Below, one piece after another: positions 18,238 to 26,870 of a stretch of 64,000 bases of DNA. The notes beneath the pieces are model-generated. The model was not told where the DNA came from. It did no database searches and saw only the letters and a program-made list of their open reading frames with translations. The DNA lies in NCBI GenBank assembly GCA_023404675.1, contig JAEYAW010000030.1, positions 310,001-374,000 of the forward strand. Reading direction: 5' to 3'. A program made the translations under genes and the position numbers. The stretch is from Pseudomonadota bacterium. GTDB taxonomy: Bacteria > Pseudomonadota > Alphaproteobacteria > Rhizobiales > Xanthobacteraceae. Each line of letters opens with the position of its first letter. Within the stretch, counting starts at the first letter, position 1.

Positions 18238-19845
18238 TCAGACCGGCGCGCCGGATTTCACCAGCTTGTAAACCACCGAATCCATCAGCGCCTGGAACGA
18301 GGCCTCGATGATGTTCGCCGAGACGCCGACCGTGGTCCAGCGCTCGCCGTTCTCGTCCTCGCTCTGGATCAGCACCCGCGTCACCGCGCCGGTGCCGCCA
18401 TTGAGGATCCGCACGCGATAGTCCGCCAGCCGCAGGCCATCGATATATTTCTGGTACTTGCCGAGATCCTTGCGCAGCGCGAGGTCCAGCGCATTCACCG
18501 GGCCGTTGCCCTCGGCGGCGGAGATCAGGGATTCGCCCTCCACCTCCACCTTCACCACCGCCATCGCCACCGTCACCTGCTGCGCCAGCGCGTTGTAGCG
18601 CTGCTCGACATTCACATCGAACTGCAGGACATGAAAGAACTCCGGCACCTTGCCGAGCGTGCGCCGCGCCAGCAGCTCGAACGAGGCGTCGGCGGACTCA
18701 TAGGCGTAGCCCTCCGCCTCGCGCTCCTTCATCACCTCGATCAAGCGCGCGAGCTTCGGGTCGTTGCGGTCATAGGGAATGCCGGCGCGGTCCAGCTCCG
18801 CCAGCACGTTGGACCGGCCCGCCTGATCGGACACCAGCACCTTGCGCTGGTTGCCGACCAATGCCGGATCGATATGCTCGTAGGTGGTCGGATCCTTCAT
18901 CAGCGCCGAGGCGTGAATGCCGGTCTTGGTGACGAAGGCGCTCTCGCCGACGTAAGGCGCATGGCGGTCCGGCACGCGATTGAGAATATCGTCCAGCGCG
19001 CGCGACACCTGCGACAGGGTCGCCAGCTTCTCGTCGCTCACGCCAATCTCGAAATTTTCCGCAAACTCGCCCTTCAGCTTCAGCGTCGGAATGATCGAGC
19101 ACAGATTGGCGTTGCCACAGCGCTCGCCCAGCCCGTTCAGCGTGCCCTGAATCTGTCGCGCGCCGGCGCGCACAGCCGCCAGCGAATTGGCCACCGCCTG
19201 CTCGGTATCGTTATGGGCGTGCACGCCCACATGGTCGCCGGGAATGTGCTTCACCACCTCGCCGACGATGCGCTCGATCTCGTGCGGCATCGAGCCGCCA
19301 TTGGTGTCGCACAGCACCACCCAGCGCGCGCCCGAGTCATAGGCGGCTTTCGCACAAGCCAAAGCGTAATCGGGATTGGCCTTGTAGCCGTCGAAGAAGT
19401 GCTCGCAGTCCAGCAGCACCTCACGGCCCTTCTGTTTCGCAGCGCTCACGCTGTCGCGGATCGAGGCGAGGTTCTCCTCGTTGGTCGTCTCCAGCGCCAC
19501 GCGCACGTGATAGTCCCACGATTTGGCGACGAAGCAGATCGCGTCCGCCTTCGCCTCCAGCAGCGCCGCGACGCCCGGATCGTTGGAGGCCGAGCGCCCT
19601 GCCCGCCGCGTCATGCCGAACGCGGTGAAGGCGGCGTGATCGAACTCCGGCTTGGCCTGAAAGAACTCGGTGTCGGTCGGGTTCGCGCCGGGATATCCGC
19701 CCTCGACGTAATCGAGACCGAGATCGTCCAGCATCTGCGCGATCATCCGCTTGTCGTGCAGCGAAAAGTCCACACCGTTGGTCTGCGCGCCGTCGCGCAG
19801 CGTGGTGTCGAAAAGATAGAGGCGTTCCCTGGATTTTTTTGTCAT
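18238..19845 (-). CDS. cimA: (R)-citramalate synthase
   Basis: A 535-residue enzyme of the LeuA/CimA/homocitrate synthase family, best matching the citramalate synthase type, which condenses acetyl-CoA with pyruvate to start a threonine-independent isoleucine route. The catalytic motif FDTTLRDGAQ is at about residues 12-21. The metal-binding HAHND and the GLGERCGNANL stretch follow, and residues 390-530 form the LeuA-type dimer regulatory domain. The start MTKKSRERLYLFD overlaps the upstream GNAT stop as ATGA. It is the last gene of the cysS operon. Substrate choice against 2-isopropylmalate synthase rests on length and the family's N-terminal form. Confidence 0.88.
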   Translation of the reverse strand: MTKKSRERLYLFDTTLRDGAQTNGVDFSLHDKRMIAQMLDDLGLDYVEGGYPGANPTDTEFFQAKPEFDHAAFTAFGMTRRAGRSASNDPGVAALLEAKADAICFVAKSWDYHVRVALETTNEENLASIRDSVSAAKQKGREVLLDCEHFFDGYKANPDYALACAKAAYDSGARWVVLCDTNGGSMPHEIERIVGEVVKHIPGDHVGVHAHNDTEQAVANSLAAVRAGARQIQGTLNGLGERCGNANLCSIIPTLKLKGEFAENFEIGVSDEKLATLSQVSRALDDILNRVPDRHAPYVGESAFVTKTGIHASALMKDPTTYEHIDPALVGNQRKVLVSDQAGRSNVLAELDRAGIPYDRNDPKLARLIEVMKEREAEGYAYESADASFELLARRTLGKVPEFFHVLQFDVNVEQRYNALAQQVTVAMAVVKVEVEGESLISAAEGNGPVNALDLALRKDLGKYQKYIDGLRLADYRVRILNGGTGAVTRVLIQSEDENGERWTTVGVSANIIEASFQALMDSVVYKLVKSGAPV

Positions 19846-20357
19846 TGGTCGTCTGGGTTGGCCGCCTGCGGCGGCGTCAGCGTCTTGCGCATGGTGGTGT
19901 TGGCGAGCCATTCGTCCTGCACAACAACGGTGTTGCGCTGCATGTCGGCATAGCCGCGATGGCGGAAGAACTCGTGAGCGGTATCGCTGGCGTCGACGCT
20001 GAGCGCGCTCGCCCCGCGCGCGGCCGCGAGCTTCTCCAGCGCGTCGCAGAGCGTCGAGGCAACGCCCCGGCCCGCCGCCGCCGGATGCACATACAGCATC
20101 TCGATATGCGTGTTGTTCCTCAGCGAAGCGAAGCCGACCGGCGCGCCGGCCAGCGAGGCGATCAGCGTCAGATCGCCCGCGAGCTTCTCCCCGAAGGCCT
20201 CCTCGTCATCGGCCCGCGAGGCCCACGCCTCGCGCTGCGCCTCGGAGTAGTCGTCCTCGGTCAGTTCCTCGATGCTGGCGACGAAGATCGCGGCGAGCAG
20301 CGGCACGTCGTCCGGCAGCATCGGGCGCAGCGTGGGAGCAGGATTTGCCTGAGCCAT
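19842..20357 (-). CDS. GNAT family N-acetyltransferase
   Basis: A 171-residue acetyltransferase of the GNAT superfamily with unknown substrate. The acetyl-CoA-binding motif A is EMLYVHPAAAGRGVASTL (about residues 90-107), with the R-G-V-A pyrophosphate loop. The late SVDASDTAHEFFRHRGY is the usual strand and helix after it. It lies in a compact minus-strand operon: 4 bp after the 37-residue peptide gene, and its stop overlaps the cimA start by 4 bp (ATGA). Translational coupling with cimA is likely. Confidence 0.85.
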   Translation of the reverse strand: MAQANPAPTLRPMLPDDVPLLAAIFVASIEELTEDDYSEAQREAWASRADDEEAFGEKLAGDLTLIASLAGAPVGFASLRNNTHIEMLYVHPAAAGRGVASTLCDALEKLAAARGASALSVDASDTAHEFFRHRGYADMQRNTVVVQDEWLANTTMRKTLTPPQAANPDDQ

Positions 20358-20361
20358 GACC

Positions 20362-20475
20362 TCACCACACCCCGAACAGCTTGAGGACGAGCGGCACCGC
20401 GCCGACGATCACCGCCCACTTGATGAAGATGTCGTAGCGCCAGTGGCGCGGAAACGGCGTTTCGGGCCCGGTCAC
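20362..20475 (-). CDS. 37-residue single-pass membrane peptide in the cysS operon
   Basis: A very short gene that length filters would miss. GTG at 20475 overlaps the cysS stop as GTGA, and TGA ends it at 20362, 4 bp before the GNAT start. The peptide has a polar, aromatic N-terminus (TPFPRHWRYDIFIKW) and one hydrophobic helix (AVIVGAVPLVLKLFGVW). The exact packing between two genes on both sides, and the membrane-segment composition, support a real gene. No function is known; the family was not recognised. Confidence 0.65.
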   Translation of the reverse strand: MTGPETPFPRHWRYDIFIKWAVIVGAVPLVLKLFGVW

Positions 20476-21938
20476 CGCGCCAGCTCCCACGTGGTGATGG
20501 GCTGGCCGTTCTCGTCCTTGCCGTCCTTCAGCACAACACCCATCGCCGCGAGTTCGTCGCGGATACGATCGGATTCCTTCCAGTTCTTTTGTGCGCGGGC
20601 TTCGGCGCGGGCGAGAACCAGCCGATCTATCAGTTCTTTACTTGGATCACCCGCAAGAACAGTTAAGTTCGGTAAGGTAAGCTTGAGATTGACAGTTGGC
20701 AGATCGAGACTCACCCCGCGCGGGACACGCCGGTTTTTTTCCGGGTCACAAGAGAATCCCAAGAACTCCAGAGCCGCCCGCAATTTCGGCAGATCACCAA
20801 CCTTTCCCAATTGATGAAGTGCCGCTATTGCTCCGGAGCAATTCAGATCGTCTGCCAGAGGCAAGAGCACGCTATCTGGAATCTCATTAGCCGGTACGAC
20901 ATCGACGACCTCTTTGAACCAATTGTCGAGCGTCCTGTGCGATTCGATTAACCTCGCTTCCGTCCAGTCGATCGGTTGTCGATAGTGAGTTTGTATCATA
21001 TTGAAGCGCAGAGAATCCCCGGGCCATCCGTAGCCGTGCCATTTTGTTAGCAGTTCCCGGATGGTGACGAAGTTGCCGAGGCTCTTCGACATCTTCTCGC
21101 CTTCGACCTGCAGGAAGCCGTTGTGCATCCAGTAGTTCGCCATCGCGTGCGTGCCGTGGGCGCAGCGCGATTGCGCGATCTCGTTCTCATGATGCGGGAA
21201 GATCAGGTCCAGCCCGCCGCCGTGGATGTCGAACATGTCGCCGAGATAGGCCGCCGACATCGCCGAGCATTCGATATGCCAGCCGGGACGGCCGCGTCCC
21301 CATGGCGACTCCCAGCCCGGCTCGTCCGCCGAGGACTGTTTCCAGAGTACGAAGTCGGCCGGGTTCTTCTTGTGGGCGTCCACAGCCACGCGCGCACCGG
21401 CCATCTGGTCTTCGAGCCTGCGGCCGGACAGCGCGCCGTAGTCCGGCATCGAGCCGACATCGAACAGCACCTCGCCGCCCGCCTCGTAGGCGTGACCGCG
21501 CGCGATCAGTTCGCCGATCAGCGTCATCATGTCGGCCTTGCCGTCCGGGCGTGGCAGCACGAACTCGGTGGCGCGCGGCTGATAGGTCGGCGGCAGACTG
21601 CCGAGCGCGGCCGCGTCGTCGAGAAACTGCTTCGCGGTCGTCTCCGTCACCCTGCGGATCGCCTCGTTCAGCGGAAGATCCGGAAAATCGCGCAGCGCCC
21701 GCGCGTTGATCTTGTCATCGACGTCGGTGATGTTGCGGACATAGGTGACATGGTCCGCGCCGTAGACGTGCCGCAGCAGACGGAACAGCACGTCGAACAC
21801 GATCACCGGGCGTGCGTTGCCGATATGCGCATAGTCGTAGACCGTCGGCCCGCAGACATACATCCGCACATTGTTGGGATCGATCGGGCTGAAGGGGCGC
21901 TTCTCGCGCGTCAGCGTATCGTAGAGCCGCAATTCCAT
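20472..21938 (-). CDS. cysS: Cysteinyl-tRNA synthetase
   Basis: A 488-residue class I aminoacyl-tRNA synthetase that charges tRNA-Cys. The HIGH-type motif is YAHIGN (residues 36-41), KMSKS occurs as GEKMSKSLGNF, and zinc ligands include Cys29 and the WHIECSAM and HHENEIAQ segments. The N-terminal catalytic part has normal high GC. From about 21050 down to 20640, coding the late catalytic and helical anticodon-binding part, the DNA is clearly AT-richer, with codons unlike the rest. The protein still looks complete. It leads the operon cysS - small peptide - GNAT - cimA. Confidence 0.95.
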   Translation of the reverse strand: MELRLYDTLTREKRPFSPIDPNNVRMYVCGPTVYDYAHIGNARPVIVFDVLFRLLRHVYGADHVTYVRNITDVDDKINARALRDFPDLPLNEAIRRVTETTAKQFLDDAAALGSLPPTYQPRATEFVLPRPDGKADMMTLIGELIARGHAYEAGGEVLFDVGSMPDYGALSGRRLEDQMAGARVAVDAHKKNPADFVLWKQSSADEPGWESPWGRGRPGWHIECSAMSAAYLGDMFDIHGGGLDLIFPHHENEIAQSRCAHGTHAMANYWMHNGFLQVEGEKMSKSLGNFVTIRELLTKWHGYGWPGDSLRFNMIQTHYRQPIDWTEARLIESHRTLDNWFKEVVDVVPANEIPDSVLLPLADDLNCSGAIAALHQLGKVGDLPKLRAALEFLGFSCDPEKNRRVPRGVSLDLPTVNLKLTLPNLTVLAGDPSKELIDRLVLARAEARAQKNWKESDRIRDELAAMGVVLKDGKDENGQPITTWELAR

Positions 21939-22348
21939 TGGTTCTCAATCCAGCATGGTCCAGCGCAACGAGGACAGGACAAGCCAGCGCAACCCGCCGG
22001 CCCGGGGCGTCCATTCATCTCGACTGAGAAAAGACGGCCTCGGCCAGCGACAGGGCTAGCAAATAATCCCGCGGCAAATGCCGATCATGGCGAGGAGACC
22101 GTTCATGGCGCGCACCATGGGGCAGCCGGGGGCCAACCGTCAAGGGATGAAACCGGGCGAAAACGCGCCTCGGCGGCCGTCCGCGGGCCATTGCGTGGCC
22201 GTTTTGCATCGCGAGCCAAGGAAGCCGGGGGATGAAACGGCTGTTCCGGACCCCCGCCCGCTTCTGTCCCACTTTCGCCTTGGTTAATGATTTTTAACCC
22301 TTCCGGTTTATCGCTGATGAGCCATCTTCCCTCTGCTGCCGGTGCATC
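21939..22348. other. 410-bp intergenic region, no gene recognised
   Basis: Divergent space between cysS (-) and the secreted protein gene (+), so it should hold both promoters. The last 80 bases are AT-richer (TTAATGATTTTTAACC near 22283). A frame open from 22078 to 22287 has no ribosome site or family look. No hairpin terminator or riboswitch was recognised. Confidence 0.5.
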
Positions 22349-22657
22349 ATGCGGTTCGCCACGCCCCTTCTCGCCTGCGCCTTCGTGGCCGCCGCCGTTC
22401 CGGCGCTGGCCGATTCCCGGGTCTTCATCATCACCAACCAGCCCGACGGCTACGGCATCGACCAGTGCCTCGCCAAGGGCGAGAGCTGCGGCCTGCCAGC
22501 GGCCCGCTCCTACTGCAAGTCGCGTGATTTCGTCCGCGCCGCCGAATTCCGCCGGGTCGATCCGGACGAGATTACCGGAGCGGTCCCGACCCAGGCCGGC
22601 GGCGTCTGCACCGGCGCCGGGTGCGGCGAATACGTCGCCATCACCTGCGAGCGCTGA
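22349..22657 (+). CDS. Small secreted cysteine-containing protein, unknown function
   Basis: A 102-residue protein with a clear signal peptide (residues 1-22, cleavage after PALA). The mature part has six cysteines, at about residues 40, 47, 56, 87, 91 and 100, suggesting three disulphide bonds in the periplasm. I do not recognise the family beyond its resemblance to conserved hypothetical proteins of this bacterial group. It is followed after 136 bp by the DUF2865 gene, another secreted cysteine-rich protein, on the same strand. Confidence 0.7.
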   Translation: MRFATPLLACAFVAAAVPALADSRVFIITNQPDGYGIDQCLAKGESCGLPAARSYCKSRDFVRAAEFRRVDPDEITGAVPTQAGGVCTGAGCGEYVAITCER

Positions 22658-22793
22658 CAACTTCGTCATCGGCCACGAGCCTGCCCCGGAAACGTCGTGA
22701 CCTCGCCGCGCGAAGCGGTTATGGGGATGACGTTGTTATGGAAAAGCCGCCGCCTTCGCGGTTCATCCGTTCGAACGCGCCGGTCGCAGGTTC

Positions 22794-23945
22794 ATGCCCG
22801 ATATCCTTAAACTCCCCCGTCTTGCCGCTTTCTTCCTGCTCGCCGCCGGGCTGCCGGCGGGTCAGGCTTTGGCCCAGAACGGCCCGCCCATGGGCATGCC
22901 GCAGCCCGGGCAGATGACGTCATCGAATCCGATCTGTGTGCGGCTTGAGGGGCAACTGGCGATCATCGACAGGGGCGGCGGCGATGCGGTCCGCGCCGAC
23001 CAGCTTCGCCGCTATGAGGAATCCGCCGGCCGCCAGCAGGCCGAGCTCGACCGGGTGACGGCCCGGGCGCGGCAGATGGGCTGCGACAGTTCCGGCTTTT
23101 TCTCGCTGTTCAACGCGCCATCCGCGCAGTGCGGTCCCGTGAACAACCAGATCCAGCAGATGCGGGCCAATCTGGAGCGGATCGTCACCAGCCTCGAACA
23201 GCTGCGCGGCGGCCAGGGCAACATGGAGCGCGACAACCAGCGCCGCTCCGTGATCCAGGCGCTCGCGCAGAACAATTGCGGCCCGCAATACGCGGCAGCG
23301 GCGCGCCAGTCCGGCGGCGGCTTCTTCGACAACCTGTTCGGCGGCGGCAATCGCGGCGAAAGCGTCACCGAGCCGGCCGTCGATCCCTCGCTGCAGGCGC
23401 AGTCCGGCACCTATCGCACGGTCTGCGTGCGCACCTGCGACGGCTTCTATTTTCCGATCTCGTTCGCGACCGTGCCCGGCCGCTTCGCCGACGACGAGCG
23501 CACCTGCAAGGCGCAGTGCCCGGCCGCCGACGCCACCCTGTTCACCTATCGCAACCCCGGCGAGGACATGAACTCGGCGGTGTCCATCAACGGCCAGCCC
23601 TACACCTCGCTGGCGAACGCCTTCCGCTACCGGCAGGAGTACAATCCGTCCTGCTCCTGCAAGGCAGCGGGCGAGACCTGGGCGGATGCGCTCAAGAACG
23701 TGGATGACAAAGCCGCCGTCCAGCAGCAGGGCGACATCATCGTCACCGAGGAAAGCGCCAGGCGGATGTCGCAGCCGGCGTCGGTGAAGTCATCCGGCAA
23801 GAAGCGCGGTGCTGCCGATACCACGGCCGCCCCCCCTGCGCCTGCCACCACGGCACCTTCCGCCACCGCGCCCACTCCGGCGACCAGCGAGGGCGCCAGC
23901 GGGCAAATCCGCTCGGTCGGTCCGACATTCCTGCCGAACCGATAG
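22794..23945 (+). CDS. DUF2865 domain-containing secreted protein
   Basis: A 383-residue exported protein of the DUF2865 family, common in Rhizobiales and of unknown function. A signal peptide covers residues 1-27 (ending GQALA). A helical, glutamine-rich region (50-150) precedes the DUF2865 core at about 195-300, recognisable by CVRTCDGFYFPIS and TCKAQCPAADATLF, with paired cysteines. The C-terminal 60 residues are lysine-, proline- and threonine-rich low complexity. The family's presence in the envelope fraction is likely but not shown here. Confidence 0.85.
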   Translation: MPDILKLPRLAAFFLLAAGLPAGQALAQNGPPMGMPQPGQMTSSNPICVRLEGQLAIIDRGGGDAVRADQLRRYEESAGRQQAELDRVTARARQMGCDSSGFFSLFNAPSAQCGPVNNQIQQMRANLERIVTSLEQLRGGQGNMERDNQRRSVIQALAQNNCGPQYAAAARQSGGGFFDNLFGGGNRGESVTEPAVDPSLQAQSGTYRTVCVRTCDGFYFPISFATVPGRFADDERTCKAQCPAADATLFTYRNPGEDMNSAVSINGQPYTSLANAFRYRQEYNPSCSCKAAGETWADALKNVDDKAAVQQQGDIIVTEESARRMSQPASVKSSGKKRGAADTTAAPPAPATTAPSATAPTPATSEGASGQIRSVGPTFLPNR

Positions 23946-24013
23946 CCGCGACAAACTCCGGCTGTCGGCACGCCCCATTGATCCCAAAACGGGACCGATA
24001 TAGTCTGGACAGC

Positions 24014-24337
24014 ATGAGAGTTATTGCTCGCCGGACCTTGCGCGCATTCGTTGAGAGTCTCGCGGGAAATAAGGATCAGGCCGCGGTCAAGGCCGCGCTC
24101 GATGCTTGGTTCGGCGAAGTCAGCAAGGCAAACTGGGCAGGAACGGCCGACATCAAGCGCCGCTACGCGACCGCGAGCATCGTGTCAGCCGAGCGTATCG
24201 TCTTCAACATCAAAGGCAATGCCTATCGTCTGGTCGTATCGGTGGATTTCGAGAAGGGGATCGTCTGGATCAAATGGATCGGAACGCATGGGGCCTACGA
24301 CAGGATCGACGTGACGGAGGTGCAGCACCATGACTGA
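24014..24337 (+). CDS. higB: HigB family type II toxin (mRNA interferase)
   Basis: A 107-residue toxin of the HigB family (RelE fold), which cuts ribosome-bound mRNA and is held inactive by HigA. Family marks are MRVIARRTLRAFVE at the start, FNIKGNAYRLVVSVDF in the middle and WIGTHGAYDRID near the end. The start is chosen at the MRVI of the family; an upstream in-frame ATG at 23978 would add 12 untypical residues. It overlaps the antitoxin gene by 8 bp, in the toxin-first order usual for higBA. Confidence 0.9.
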   Translation: MRVIARRTLRAFVESLAGNKDQAAVKAALDAWFGEVSKANWAGTADIKRRYATASIVSAERIVFNIKGNAYRLVVSVDFEKGIVWIKWIGTHGAYDRIDVTEVQHHD

Positions 24338-24728
24338 GCTGAAACCGATCCGCGACGAAGCGGATTATGAAGCGGCGCTTGCGGAAGCCGGCCGGCTCTG
24401 GGGCGCGAAAGGCGGCACACGAGAGGGCGACCGGCTCGATATCCTCGCCACACTGATCGATGCTTATGAAGCCAAACACCATCCCATCGACCCGCCCGAC
24501 CCCATTGAGGCCATCAAGTTCCGCATGGAGCAACAGGGGCTGTCGCGAAAGGATCTCGAACCCATTTTCGGGACGCGCAACCGCGTGGCGGAAATCCTCA
24601 ATCGGCGGAGAGCTCTCTCCATCGCGATGATCCGGCGACTTCACGACGAACTCGGCATCCCGGCCGAAGTTTTGATCCGCCCGAGCCGTCCGTCGAAAGT
24701 CCGGCCGCGAAACAAACGCGCGGCGTAA
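24330..24728 (+). CDS. higA: HigA family antitoxin, Xre-type helix-turn-helix
   Basis: A 132-residue antitoxin that binds HigB and represses the operon. The N-terminal half (1-60) is the toxin-binding part with acidic residues, and a helix-turn-helix lies at about 70-115: LSRKDLEPIFGTRNRVAEIL and LSIAMIRRLHDELGIP. The C-terminal tail is basic. Its stop is 3 bp from the convergent nadE stop, so no separate terminator fits. No obvious operator was found upstream of higB. Confidence 0.88.
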   Translation: MTELKPIRDEADYEAALAEAGRLWGAKGGTREGDRLDILATLIDAYEAKHHPIDPPDPIEAIKFRMEQQGLSRKDLEPIFGTRNRVAEILNRRRALSIAMIRRLHDELGIPAEVLIRPSRPSKVRPRNKRAA

Positions 24729-24731
24729 CGC

Positions 24732-26480
24732 CTACACGTCGATAACCGCCGCCTGGGTGCCGCGCGGCACCTGCGCCTCGTCGAACGACGGCAGCGGGCG
24801 GCCGGAATCGCGAAAGCGGTTGGTGATCGGATAGCGCCGGTCGCGCCCGAAATTGCGCCGCGTCACCTTCACGCCGGGGGCCGCCTGCCGCCGCTTGTAT
24901 TCGGCGATGTTGAGCAGCCGGTCGATGCGCGCCACCGTCTCGCGCTCGAAGCCGTCCTCGACGATGGCCGCCAGCGGCATCTCCTTCTCGACCAGCCGCT
25001 CCAGAATGCCGTCGAGAATATCGTAAGGCGGCAGCGAATCCTGATCGGTCTGGTTTTCGCGCAGCTCCGCCGTGGGCGGGCGCACGATGATGTTCTCCGG
25101 GATCACAAGGCCGGAGGGGCCGAGCGCGCCATCCGGATTCCAGGCATTGCGCAGCCGGCACAGGCGGAACACCTGCGTCTTGTAGAGATCCTTGATCGGA
25201 TTGAAGCCGCCGTTCATGTCGCCATACAGCGTCGCGTAGCCGACCGACATTTCCGACTTGTTGCCCGTGGTCACCAGCATCGCGCCGGTCTTGTTGGACA
25301 TCGCCATCAGCAGCACGCCCCGCGCGCGCGCCTGCAGATTTTCCTCGGTGATGTCGCGCTCAAGGCCCGCGAAGGGCTTGGCGAGAATGGCCTCGAAGCC
25401 CTCGACCGCCTGCGCGATCGGCAGAATGTCGTAGCGGATGTCGAGCAGCTTCGTCAGCGCGGCGGCATCGTCCAGCGAAACCTGCGCGGTGTAGCGATAC
25501 GGCAGCATGATGCCGTGCACGCGGTCCGCGCCGAGCGCGTCCACCGCCAGCGCCGCGCACAGCGCCGAGTCGATGCCGCCGGAGACGCCGAGCAGGATGC
25601 CGGGAAAGCGGTTTTTGTTAACGTAATCGCGCAGGCCCAGCACGCAGGCGGCGTAATCCCCCTTGTCGCCGTCGACGAGTTCGGCCTGCGGCCCCGCGCA
25701 GCGCCAGCCGGTGACATCGCGCGTCCAGTCGAGCGTGACGACGGCTTCGGCGAACTGCGGCAGATGGAATGCCAGCGAGCGGTCGGCATTGATGCCGAAC
25801 GAGGAGCCGTCGAACACCAGTTCGTCCTGCCCGCCCACCTCGTTGAGATAGACCATCGGCAGTCCGCTCTCGGTCACGCGCGCGACCACGACCGACAGGC
25901 GCACGTCGTCCTTGTCGCGATAATAGGGCGAGCCGTTGGGCACGATCAGGATTTCCGCGCCGGTCTCGGCGTGGCATTCGACGACGTTCTCGTATTCGTC
26001 GGACTCCTCCAGCCAGATGTCCTCGCAGATCGGCACGCCCACGCGAACGCCGCGGATGGTCAGCGGCCCCGCGACCGGACCGCGCGCGAACACCCGCTTC
26101 TCGTCGAACACGCCGTAGTTCGGAAGATTGACCTTGAAGCGCAGCGCGGCAATGCGCCCGCCGTCGAGCAGCGCCACCGCGTTGTGAAGCTTGCCGGCCT
26201 CCACCCATGGCGTGCCGATCAGCATCGCCGGACCGCCGTCGGCGGTGTCGCGTGCGAGGTCTTCAATCGCGAAACGGCACGCCGCCTGGAACGCGGGCTT
26301 CAGAACCAGATCTTCCGGCGGATAGCCAGCGATGAACAGTTCGGTGAACACCACGACGTCGGCGCCGTCGGCCGCCGCCTGCGCCCGCGCCGCGCGTGCT
26401 TTCTCGGCGTTGCCGGCGATATCGCCGACCGTCGGATTGAGTTGCGCGAGCGTGGTTCTGAAGCGGGTCGGGGCAGCCAT
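24732..26480 (-). CDS. nadE: Glutamine-dependent NAD+ synthetase
   Basis: A 582-residue two-domain enzyme for the last step of NAD+ synthesis, amidation of deamido-NAD+ using ammonia from glutamine. The N-terminal nitrilase-type domain has its triad: Glu47 in FTELF, Lys in KVNLPNYGVFDEKR and Cys in GVPICEDIW (about 150). The C-terminal synthetase domain has the ATP loop GVSGGIDSAL. The start MAAPTRFRTTLAQ is the family form. Earlier in-frame starts at 26495 (ATG) and 26513 (TTG) are possible, and 26495 has GAAGG close by. It follows dgkA by 35 bp. Confidence 0.93.
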   Translation of the reverse strand: MAAPTRFRTTLAQLNPTVGDIAGNAEKARAARAQAAADGADVVVFTELFIAGYPPEDLVLKPAFQAACRFAIEDLARDTADGGPAMLIGTPWVEAGKLHNAVALLDGGRIAALRFKVNLPNYGVFDEKRVFARGPVAGPLTIRGVRVGVPICEDIWLEESDEYENVVECHAETGAEILIVPNGSPYYRDKDDVRLSVVVARVTESGLPMVYLNEVGGQDELVFDGSSFGINADRSLAFHLPQFAEAVVTLDWTRDVTGWRCAGPQAELVDGDKGDYAACVLGLRDYVNKNRFPGILLGVSGGIDSALCAALAVDALGADRVHGIMLPYRYTAQVSLDDAAALTKLLDIRYDILPIAQAVEGFEAILAKPFAGLERDITEENLQARARGVLLMAMSNKTGAMLVTTGNKSEMSVGYATLYGDMNGGFNPIKDLYKTQVFRLCRLRNAWNPDGALGPSGLVIPENIIVRPPTAELRENQTDQDSLPPYDILDGILERLVEKEMPLAAIVEDGFERETVARIDRLLNIAEYKRRQAAPGVKVTRRNFGRDRRYPITNRFRDSGRPLPSFDEAQVPRGTQAAVIDV

Positions 26481-26515
26481 CGGCAGTCGTTCCATCACAC
26501 CTTCGTTGGGCAAGA

Positions 26516-26869
26516 CTACAGCAGCCCGATACGCTCGGCGAGTGCGAACAGCCAGACCAGCCCTGCGATCAGGAGGGACACGCCAACCGCCGCCGAGCCC
26601 ATGTCCTTGACGTCGCGCACCTGCGCGTCGGACTGCATGGTCACGCGGTCGGCGAGTTTCTCGATGGCGGTGTTGAGCAGTTCGACCACCACGATCAGCA
26701 TCACGACCGCGATCATCTCGATCCGGCGCGCCGCCGTCGTGCCAATCACGAACGAGAGCGGAACGGCGAGCAGGAGGGCGAACAGTTCCTCCCGCAGCGC
26801 CTGCTCGGAACGGACGGCGAAATGCAGTCCGTTCCAGCTGTTGACGGTGGCGCGCCAGGCGCGGATCAC
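26516..26869 (-). CDS. dgkA: Diacylglycerol kinase (DgkA, prokaryotic integral membrane type)
   Basis: A 117-residue inner-membrane enzyme that phosphorylates diacylglycerol to phosphatidic acid in lipid recycling. Three membrane helices follow an amphipathic N-terminus. The catalytic region EELFALL and the signature VVVELLNTAIEKLADR (about residues 60-75) are intact, followed by KDMGSAAVG. The start is GTG, one base after the DAHP synthase stop (TGAGGTG), so the two genes are very likely coupled. nadE follows on the same strand. Confidence 0.92.
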   Translation of the reverse strand: MIRAWRATVNSWNGLHFAVRSEQALREELFALLLAVPLSFVIGTTAARRIEMIAVVMLIVVVELLNTAIEKLADRVTMQSDAQVRDVKDMGSAAVGVSLLIAGLVWLFALAERIGLL

Positions 26870-26870
26870 C

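Noticed and set aside
18205..19953. Long plus-strand frame opposite cimA.
   Set aside because: Shadow of cimA; composition is basic and His-rich.
22078..22287. A 69-codon open frame in the cysS-upstream gap.
   Set aside because: No ribosome site, Arg/Pro-rich composition and no recognised family.
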